From contig JARJFC010000019.1 in the NCBI GenBank assembly GCA_029310945.1, positions 1-64,000 of the forward strand: a stretch of DNA of 64,000 nt, read 5' to 3'. The position numbers and the translations under genes were made by a program. How positions within the stretch are numbered: position 1 is the stretch's first letter; the number at the start of each line of letters is the position of its first letter. This DNA is from Leptospira sp. 96542. GTDB lineage: Bacteria; Spirochaetota; Leptospiria; Leptospirales; Leptospiraceae. Positions 58,001-64,000 of the stretch are shown here, piece after piece. Below the pieces are notes generated by a model that was not told the origin of the DNA, ran no database searches, and saw only the letters and a program-made list of their open reading frames with translations.

Positions 58001-59225
58001 TTCCGAAGTGGAGTAGACCCCCGTTTTCAGAAATAACGAAATTCCCAGGGGAAGTTAATACAAAACCTGGAACATCATCATCCAAATTGGTCAATGAAGG
58101 AAATACTGGACCCGCCAAACCATTGTAATCTGTATCAGAAGAACTGACAACAGAGGAAACAATATTTACGGTTTGGTTGCCATCAGCAATAAAATCATCC
58201 ACTCCGGCGATAGTCACAATTTTAGGAGTGAACCATTCGTTTGGTTGAAAAACAATACTCGTTGGGTTTATGTTTCCTTCTGTTGCGGGTGTAGGTGAGA
58301 GTGAGGAGATTGTGACAGCGTTCGTGGGGAGAGTATTCATCACCACGGCAAAGTTAGTCGAATTTCCTGATTCTGAAACGGTGAGTCCGGCTAGATTTAC
58401 AACTGTAAAACCAGCGGTATCGTTATCGACATTGGTTCCAGTAATGATGGGTATTGATTTTCCTTGGTAGGAAGGATCCTCAGAAATTGAAGGATCAGCG
58501 GTAATTTGGAAAGTACTGTCTTCGATGCTAAAATCATCAACTCCAGTTACGATGACTGTTTGCGGTATAAACCAATTGTCAGGGGTAAAAATAAGTTCGA
58601 TTGATTCAACGGTAGCTTCTGTCATGTCCAGTGAGATAAAATTTCGAATGATCACTGGGCGCATTGGCCTTGTTTGTAACACGTAAGCTATGGTTCCCGA
58701 TTCTCCATTTTCAGATGTAATGAGACCAACATTTGGGCTCGCTGCAACGCCAGAAGTTTCATCATCGGTATTGACTGCAAGAAGAATGGGTGTAGGGTTA
58801 TTTTGGAAACGAATGTCTGACGATTGTAATGATCCCAAATAAATGAGATAATTTTGATTTCCATCATTTATTATATCATCCACACCCGCAAAACGAACGT
58901 ATTGTGGCTCATTCCAATTGTCTGAGTCGAATTCAATGTAAGTAGATGAAAGTAATCTGCTCTCTGTGGAATCAGAGATTGAAATCGGGCCCAATCTCAC
59001 TGAACTGTTCGGCTCTATGTTCAAACGAACTGCGAATTCTGCTTGTCTTCCGCTTTCACTTGTAAATAAAAAACTATCAGCTGCGTAAACTATGGAACCT
59101 TGACCAACAGTGGAAACAAAATAAGATCCAAAAAGTAAGGAAAAATTGCTAGGAATGATCGTCTTACACGAAAATGCGAAAAATAAAATTATGAAAATAA
59201 ATTTACCAGATTGCCTGAGTGGCAT
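55002..59225 (-). CDS. repeat-rich surface lipoprotein, Calx-beta-like domains
   Basis: The 1407-residue protein begins with a lipoprotein signal (ILFFAFSC, Cys 20). The rest is about eleven tandem beta-sandwich repeats of 110-140 residues. Each contains a variant of LTVSENGG, a strand pair, SIVFTPNNWN and TGVDDFINDGN, ending NTDND or DDDTAG, the pattern of Calx-beta domains. Asp-rich loops suggest calcium binding. The last repeat runs to the final residue, with no extra domain or anchor. Probably exposed at the outer membrane. It converges on the sulfatase gene with an eight-base gap. Plus-strand frames across it are shadows. Confidence 0.85.
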   Translation of the reverse strand: MPLRQSGKFIFIILFFAFSCKTIIPSNFSLLFGSYFVSTVGQGSIVYAADSFLFTSESGRQAEFAVRLNIEPNSSVRLGPISISDSTESRLLSSTYIEFDSDNWNEPQYVRFAGVDDIINDGNQNYLIYLGSLQSSDIRFQNNPTPILLAVNTDDETSGVAASPNVGLITSENGESGTIAYVLQTRPMRPVIIRNFISLDMTEATVESIELIFTPDNWFIPQTVIVTGVDDFSIEDSTFQITADPSISEDPSYQGKSIPIITGTNVDNDTAGFTVVNLAGLTVSESGNSTNFAVVMNTLPTNAVTISSLSPTPATEGNINPTSIVFQPNEWFTPKIVTIAGVDDFIADGNQTVNIVSSVVSSSDTDYNGLAGPVFPSLTNLDDDVPGFVLTSPGNFVISENGGLLHFGIRLSSQPPPGFTVTLSGISENNAITNISTNSIVFNSSNWNVDQNITITTNNNFVDEDTRNVLVNFGSVLSGGSADPVYNAISPPSSITIQVTDDDSAGIVVSPTSGLTVDENAGPLTTTFTVVLSSEPTGNVSIPSVNSNDTSEITVSPSSLIFTQANWNIAQAVTLSSVVDGVTDGNKNVNITFANATSVDPKYNALVIPAVTATNIDSLDPIVRIQNLSASTMPEDGSTIITVEIRLTILPASNVVITPIASSDNTEAVLLSSTSGVSPTRTLTFTTNTGEVASYSGNSSQSGWNVPQIIRIRSVADSFDDGNIPVQIQFPNVSGSFYAGKKPDDNGSIPAYDKNTGILTITVIDNDTAGFIISNNTLNLSEAGGNESFTVRLNSAPCNTPSNRANCTSGSLTIPISSETFSLPDTTQYTYTPSSLTFNESNFGTTQAVTVTPANDAIDETNIRSHTLTLGMVTGSGTDYDGLKPSNVSINITDDDNPNPKILFVLKSGEPYFTTESGINTKYELRLGSQPLVGNSVTVTLSSSDGTEGRIKDGGSEVISKQFVFDSSNWSTAIEVQISGQSDDGDTTNIGYTVSVSGTESGTNPFWYVSYLGSTGATANLVNYSLDTNPITVVTPTSMTMAENAAPFPIYILLNQMPTDDVSIPITLSDSFPCRLIPSLDLRQFNISSNSLTITPANWNTIGVHNTVTVTPNNDDVDDGNINCPILVGAVSSNDLAFHNYDPPNPTLTLNDNDTAGFTTSGFSPNSIITSQSGASSEFYINLNTQPTADVTINFITNPAGVVSFLSSPLVFTPINFNSAQTVQLQGINNGSVTDSNYTVSSDTTSVENSTFAINSATYNEVSAISLPALHIYYIYDLMPCLDPSIVSVCSSSPDPNGGLVSSPILSTTELGGEARYQIRLRARPISDVTISVSSSNLSEGNSSVSNIIFTPNNWNVFQNIVMTGVDDFINDGNANYNLIFGSMSGGGTGFNGEILPVISLINTDND

Positions 59226-59328
59226 ATTTCATTCCGATGCAAAGACTAAGAGATTTTTTGCTCCTATCTTTATTTACGAATAAATATTGAATTTTTATCA
59301 AAATATAAAAGGAAATAAATTAAAAACA

Positions 59329-60522
59329 ATGTCAAAAGAAGTTAATTCAAAAAACAAGGGTCCACTTAATGGAGTGAAAGTTGTGGACTTATCCTTATTG
59401 TTACCAGGCCCACTTTGTTCCCAACACCTTGCTGACATGGGGGCTGAAGTGATCAAGATTGAAAATCCAAGAGCTTATGACGGCTCAAGGGCAATGTTCA
59501 AAGGTAAAACGGGATACCCTGCATTGTATATGATGCTCAACCGAAATAAAAAGGCCATCACCCTCAATCTCAAAAGAGAATCTTCAAAAGAAATTTTATT
59601 CAAACTTTTGGAAACGGCAGATATTTTACTCGAAGGTTTTCGGCCAGATGGAATGGACAAAATGGGGCTTGGTTATGATGTCCTAAAAGAAAAATTTCCA
59701 AAACTCATTTATTGCGGCATATCTGGTTATGGACGAACGGGCAAGTATGTCGATTATGCAGGGCATGATTTGAATTATTTGGCAATCTCAGGTGTGCTTG
59801 ATCAAACAGGCAGCCCACCGAGACCAGCGGGGTTTCAGCTAGCAGACGTAGGTGGTGGAACATTAACGGCAGTTATTGCTATTCTTGCTGCTCTCTACCA
59901 CCGCGAAAAAACAGGACAGGGACAACGAATTGATGTTTCAATGACAGATGCTTCTTTGCAGTTTATTTCTCTCTATGGTGGTATCCTTTCTGCAAGCGGA
60001 AATTCTCCAGAGGCAGGAAATGATATTTTATCTGGTAAACTTCCTAATTATAATGTTTACCAAACAAAGGAAGGCCGTTATGTGGCCTTGGGTGCTTTGG
60101 AGGATATGTTTTTTCAAACGTTTTTGAGAGTAGCTGGCCTCGAAAATTTGACAAAAGAGACTCCCATGACGGAAGAAAATTTTCCAATCATTAAACAAAA
60201 ATTAACCGAATATTTTCAGTCTAAAACTTGGGAAGATTTAAGACCAATTTTTGATCATACTGACACTTGTTTATCGCCTATTTTGAATATGGAAGAAGTG
60301 TCAAAAGATCAGCATATGCGAGAAAGAGGTATGGTCTTCGAAAAAAATCATCCAAAGTATGGAGATATACTACAGTTTGGATCTCCATTTCATTTTTCTG
60401 AAACTCCCTTCCAATACCGCAACCACCCGCCAGAACATGGAGAACACACGGACGAAATTTTAAAATCTTTAGGTTATGACGACACCAAAATTGCGGAGTT
60501 TAAAAAAGATAGAGTGATATAA
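59329..60522 (+). CDS. CaiB/BaiF family CoA-transferase or alpha-methylacyl-CoA racemase
   Basis: ATG 59329 is used; an upstream TTG 59287 is in frame. The product of about 397 residues has the class III CoA-transferase pattern: GVKVVDLSLLLPGPLCSQ, LADMGAEVIKIENP, ALTLNLKR-like ITLNLKRES, GYGRTGKYVDYAGHDLNY, TGQGQRIDVSMTDAS and PNYNVYQTKEGRY. Such enzymes move CoA between acids or epimerise 2-methylacyl-CoA. AAGGA lies about sixteen bases upstream. Confidence 0.9.
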   Translation: MSKEVNSKNKGPLNGVKVVDLSLLLPGPLCSQHLADMGAEVIKIENPRAYDGSRAMFKGKTGYPALYMMLNRNKKAITLNLKRESSKEILFKLLETADILLEGFRPDGMDKMGLGYDVLKEKFPKLIYCGISGYGRTGKYVDYAGHDLNYLAISGVLDQTGSPPRPAGFQLADVGGGTLTAVIAILAALYHREKTGQGQRIDVSMTDASLQFISLYGGILSASGNSPEAGNDILSGKLPNYNVYQTKEGRYVALGALEDMFFQTFLRVAGLENLTKETPMTEENFPIIKQKLTEYFQSKTWEDLRPIFDHTDTCLSPILNMEEVSKDQHMRERGMVFEKNHPKYGDILQFGSPFHFSETPFQYRNHPPEHGEHTDEILKSLGYDDTKIAEFKKDRVI

Positions 60523-60560
60523 GGGCACTTGATTTTTTTTCGAGTTCCCACTATTTTGTC

Positions 60561-60587
60561 CCAGGGGGAGTGTATACTTTCCCCTGG
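60561..60587 (+). promoter_or_regulatory. hairpin overlapping the leader of the SbcD-like gene
   Basis: CCAGGGG (60561-60567) pairs with CCCCTGG (60581-60587) and inner bases can extend the stem. The 3' arm runs into the GGATC that precedes ATG 60596 and may hold its ribosome site, so pairing could limit translation. It could also be a terminator remnant. Confidence 0.4.
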
Positions 60588-60595
60588 ATCAAAAT

Positions 60596-61681
60596 ATGAA
60601 ATTATTACAGGTATCTGACCTCCACCTAAGTGCCAAAAATGACAGAAGTTATTGTTTTGGCGTTTTATCTGGCATCATTGAGCTCGCAGAATCGAAACAA
60701 TGCGAAAAAATTTTGTTTGCGGGGGATGTATTTGATTCCTACCCAGACTTAGAAAGTTTACGTTCTGAATTTATTTCTCACTGTACAAAGTTTTCTGGCA
60801 CAATCTATTATCTTCCTGGAAACCACGAAATTTTATACAGAAAGTCAAAAAACTATAGTTATACGGAACTTGATTGGTCTCCAAAAATAAAAATGTTGGA
60901 TTCAATCCCTTTTTCACTCGAAAATTTGGGCGAGGTGGAACTTGTGAGCATTCCTCACCAAGAAAACTATGCGGATCTTTTATTAAATCCACCATCACCA
61001 AAAACTCATTTGCCTAGGTTGGGTTTGGCGCATGGAACCGTATCTGGCATGAGTTTCACTGGGCTTGATGAAGAGGAAGAAGAAGGTGGTTCGTACATTG
61101 ATCCTAAACACATTCAAAGTCTACAATTGGATTATTTAGCCGTTGGGCATTTACATAAAAAAAGAGAAAGCCTAATTGGAAACTGTAATGTGCAGTATGC
61201 GGGTTCTTCGCGTGTTTGGCGGCGTGGAGAATTAGGACCCAGATATGCAATTTATATCGAAGTCAATGGGAAAAATATCAAAACAGAACCTTTGCCCATT
61301 GTACAGGCTGGTCAATACCACCAATTGGCTATCACACTTGGAATTGATGGAAAACCAACCGAACCCATTGATTTAGAATTGGAAAAGTATTCGCCGTATG
61401 ATTGGGTGAGCATTCGATTTGAAGGTTATGTAGAATCGATGGAAGAAAAACGAAAATTGATAAGTCAAGTAACATCCGTTTGGGGTAAAAAGTTTCGAAT
61501 TTTAGATTTTGATGAAGATGAAACTGGAATCAGGGTCATTGAAAATTTAGGTGATAATGAATTCATCAAACAATTTTTAGATAAAATGAATCAGAAACAA
61601 TCTGAGATGGATCCTTCCATTTGGAAACTTACTCGGAATTTAGGTTTGCAAATGATTGTTGAGGCGAACAAAAAAAGATGA
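60596..61681 (+). CDS. SbcD/YhaO-like metallophosphatase exonuclease
   Basis: The 361-residue protein has the calcineurin-like metallophosphatase motifs DLHLSAKN, GDVFDSYPD, LPGNHEIL, AHGTVSG and AVGHLHKK, in the order of Mre11/SbcD nucleases. The C-terminal cap (about 270-360) has the small beta-plus-helix domain of DNA repair exonucleases. Its stop overlaps the next start (ATGA), pairing it with the ATPase at 61678, as in SbcCD and YhaON. DNA end or hairpin processing is expected. Confidence 0.9.
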   Translation: MKLLQVSDLHLSAKNDRSYCFGVLSGIIELAESKQCEKILFAGDVFDSYPDLESLRSEFISHCTKFSGTIYYLPGNHEILYRKSKNYSYTELDWSPKIKMLDSIPFSLENLGEVELVSIPHQENYADLLLNPPSPKTHLPRLGLAHGTVSGMSFTGLDEEEEEGGSYIDPKHIQSLQLDYLAVGHLHKKRESLIGNCNVQYAGSSRVWRRGELGPRYAIYIEVNGKNIKTEPLPIVQAGQYHQLAITLGIDGKPTEPIDLELEKYSPYDWVSIRFEGYVESMEEKRKLISQVTSVWGKKFRILDFDEDETGIRVIENLGDNEFIKQFLDKMNQKQSEMDPSIWKLTRNLGLQMIVEANKKR

Positions 61682-63993
61682 AATTATCATTAAAAAATTT
61701 TGGAATCTTCAAAGATAAAGAATTTCAATTAGAACAAGTCACAATTTTTTATGGGCCTAACGAATCTGGTAAAACCACCATACTGGATTCCATCGTATCA
61801 TCTCTCGTAAAACTTGTCGGGTCAAAAAAATACGGAAAAAAAATTAACGATCGTTATGGTAAAGAAAATCGAGAGGCATTTTTATCTGATACAAAGCCAA
61901 AAAATTTAAAAAACGAAAATTTTATGAACTCCCTTGTCATTCGTGAAGGAATGATGGATGTTGATTTGGATGATGGTGATTTGATAAAATCAATTGAGCA
62001 GAGTATTTTTGATAGTGGATTGAATCCATCTGAATTGAAAGAAAATGCGATTGAAAATTTCGATAAATCTCCGCGAAAAAAATCGGGAAAACGATTAAAA
62101 TTAGTTTTAGACAATTTAACTTTAAAAATAGAAGAATTCAAAAAAGCGGAGGAAACTCTGAGCCTTGTTTCATCAAAATTTTTAAATCTCCCCAATTTAG
62201 AAATTCAAAAACAAGAATTATTTACAAAAAAAACAAACCTAGATAAAGAAATCATTCAATTAGAATCTAAAATTAAAGAATTCGAAGAACGGGAAAACCA
62301 TAAAAGATTTGATGAAGCATACAAATTGATTTTGGAATGGGAAGAGAGCCAAAAGAATAAAAATTCTGATGAGCGTTTGCTCGGTGAAAAATGGGACGAA
62401 AGAACTGTCCAATTAGAATCTATAATCAAATCACAATCAACTTTAAAAATCGAAAATTCAGAAAGAATCAAATCGATTAACTCTTATTTGGCAAAGATAA
62501 GAGATCAAAAATTAGAACTAGAAACTAATTTTTCAAAAATTTCTAAACTCATTCCGCTAGTAAGTGGTTGGAAAAAACAAATATTGGAGTTACAATCTTC
62601 CGTTTCTTTTCTGAGTCGTGTGGAGTGGAATTTTTCCTTTTTATTGATTTCCTCCCTTCTTATGGTTTTTTCGGTATTAGGTGCTGTGGTTTTGGTGGTT
62701 AAAGAATTTGCTTTTCTGCCTTATATGCTAATTCCATTGTTTCTTATTGTATCTAGTGCTGTACTTTTCTATAAAGCCAAAAAAACCTCAGCAGTTAGGG
62801 ATGAAGAAAAATTAAAAACTAATTTGATACAACTTACACGGGAAATTGAAACAAATTCAATGGGAGACTTAAAATGTCCTTCTGCTGATTCCGAATCAAT
62901 ACAGTTCGCATTGAGTCAGTATGAAAATAATTTTACAAAATTAAAATTAGAGTTAGATCAAATCGATAAAGATATTTTAAACAAACAGACAGAGAAACAT
63001 GCGTTAGAGCAAAAGGAAGCAGGTTTAGTCGAAACTATTTCAGAGGCAGAAATTAGTTTAAATCAAATTTGGAAAGACTCTGGGGTTGGGAGTCAGAAAG
63101 AAATTTCTGAATTATACCTCCAAATTAGGGTTCGGTTGGATCGAATGAAAAATTTAGATTTAATGGTTTCCAATTTATTGAAAGATCATTCGCTTTCGAA
63201 TGTGAATGAATTGAAACTCGTCGTGAAAGATAAATTGAGTGAATGGGAGAATCGTGGCATAACGTCTTTATATAATTCCGAAGATCGTATTTTAAAACAA
63301 AAATTTGTATCAGAAAATACTTCAAAAAAACAAGAATTGAAAAATTTAGAAAAACAATATTCTGAGTTAACAAACGAACTAGATTCTAAAAAAGCTGTTT
63401 TACAGTCTGAGCTGATCCCTGCCCAAAAAAATTGGGAATTGAGCAAAAAGGATATGGATAGAGCAGAAAAAGAATACCAGAATGTTTTGTTTGAGTTTGC
63501 CGCCTTTGAAGAGTTGTCCAAAATATTTGGAGAAATGGAAACAGAAAGCCAAAATCAAATGGCCCAACTTGTCAATGCTTTGCAATTGCGGATGAATTCT
63601 ATGAAGGAAACGGGCTTAGACAAAAAAATTATTTGGAATGGTTTTAGTGAAAGTTTAAAAATTATCGATGAATCAGCAAATACTAGAGATTTAGACAACT
63701 TATCCACTGGGACAAAAGAGCAAATTTACTATATTTTAAGATTAGAATATGCTCACAGAATTGGAAAACAAGAAGGGATTGAGTTTTTGATTTTAGACGA
63801 GCCCTTTAGGCATATGGATGAAGAAAGAAGAAACTTTGCTGTTCGATATACAGTCGAATTTTTAAAAAAAGAGAATTGGAAGGGTGTTTTTTTTAGTTTT
63901 GATAGAGAACTAGTAAAGTTAATTCAGGATCTAACAAATGAAAAAAATATCAAATGCCAAATCCATGAATTAAAGAGGTTTGGTTTAAACTAG
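61678..63993 (+). CDS. SbcC/YhaN-like ATPase with two internal membrane helices
   Basis: The 771-residue protein has Walker A GPNESGKTTILD near residue 30, long coiled coils (about 120-310 and 390-600), signature LSTGTKEQIYYILRLEYA and Walker B FLILDEPFRHMD near the end. Between the coils lie two hydrophobic helices (about 318-370; FLLISSLLMVFSVLGAVV and FLPYMLIPLFLIVSSAVLFY), as in YhaN-type proteins, in place of a zinc hook. It starts at ATG 61678 inside the SbcD-like stop. The stop codon is at 63991-63993, just inside the window. Confidence 0.9.
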   Translation: MKLSLKNFGIFKDKEFQLEQVTIFYGPNESGKTTILDSIVSSLVKLVGSKKYGKKINDRYGKENREAFLSDTKPKNLKNENFMNSLVIREGMMDVDLDDGDLIKSIEQSIFDSGLNPSELKENAIENFDKSPRKKSGKRLKLVLDNLTLKIEEFKKAEETLSLVSSKFLNLPNLEIQKQELFTKKTNLDKEIIQLESKIKEFEERENHKRFDEAYKLILEWEESQKNKNSDERLLGEKWDERTVQLESIIKSQSTLKIENSERIKSINSYLAKIRDQKLELETNFSKISKLIPLVSGWKKQILELQSSVSFLSRVEWNFSFLLISSLLMVFSVLGAVVLVVKEFAFLPYMLIPLFLIVSSAVLFYKAKKTSAVRDEEKLKTNLIQLTREIETNSMGDLKCPSADSESIQFALSQYENNFTKLKLELDQIDKDILNKQTEKHALEQKEAGLVETISEAEISLNQIWKDSGVGSQKEISELYLQIRVRLDRMKNLDLMVSNLLKDHSLSNVNELKLVVKDKLSEWENRGITSLYNSEDRILKQKFVSENTSKKQELKNLEKQYSELTNELDSKKAVLQSELIPAQKNWELSKKDMDRAEKEYQNVLFEFAAFEELSKIFGEMETESQNQMAQLVNALQLRMNSMKETGLDKKIIWNGFSESLKIIDESANTRDLDNLSTGTKEQIYYILRLEYAHRIGKQEGIEFLILDEPFRHMDEERRNFAVRYTVEFLKKENWKGVFFSFDRELVKLIQDLTNEKNIKCQIHELKRFGLN

Positions 63994-64000
63994 TTTTTTT

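Noticed and set aside
55809..58470. Several plus-strand frames of 66-125 residues
   Set aside because: All are antisense shadows of the Calx-beta-like repeat gene.

Overview
The window looks like chromosome of a saprophyte-type Leptospira (spirochaete). Evidence: a TIGR04388 (Lepto_longest) family giant protein, spirochaete-style lipoprotein signals, a periplasmic-flagella collar-like TPR protein, FliG/FliH paralogues, several 7TM-DISM receptors with cyclase or kinase-like outputs, AT-rich codon use and densely packed genes. I saw no tRNA, rRNA, CRISPR array or transposase. The assignment is inference from gene families, not from a database search.

Layout. 1-5.4 kb: accessory locus with a TIGR04388 protein (5' end outside the window) ending in a papain-like peptidase domain, a small lipoprotein, then a displaced second C-terminal module (M23-like) with its own small lipoprotein. 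This second unit lies between two diverged direct repeats with hairpin cores. 5.4-14.3 kb: glycogen-binding E-set protein, FlcA-like collar protein, WecG-type glycosyltransferase, an unknown membrane-anchored protein, an MFS transporter and mtnC. 14.4-24.6 kb: signalling/motility block. On the minus strand a FliG paralogue, FliH and two 7TM-DISM kinase-like proteins overlap as an operon. Divergent from it are two overlapping 7TM-DISM class III cyclases with complementary active-site losses.

24.7-39.1 kb: aldehyde dehydrogenase, tandem hemerythrin, gatB, a cobT-cobS-cobC cluster, dnaE, a membrane AraC regulator, acyl-CoA synthetase and an M23 peptidase. 39.2-43.4 kb: sigma factor, unknown adaptor, CHAT protease and a Cys-cluster protein packed as one plus-strand unit. 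43.4-55 kb: phasin-like gene with twin palindromic operators, mtnA-msrA, FapA/DUF342, a hydrolase, a CheX-like phosphatase, a GAF/GGDEF-like membrane protein, a methyltransferase, lpd, a hydrolase, a small DMT transporter and a sulfatase-fold enzyme. 55-64 kb: a 1407-residue Calx-beta-like repeat lipoprotein, a CaiB/BaiF CoA-transferase and an SbcCD/YhaON-like pair.

The strongest candidates for undescribed biology are the split heterodimeric receptor cyclase (20.4-24.6 kb), the TIGR04388 locus with exchangeable C-terminal peptidase modules and paired lipoproteins (0-5.4 kb), and the sigma factor/CHAT operon (39.2-43.4 kb).
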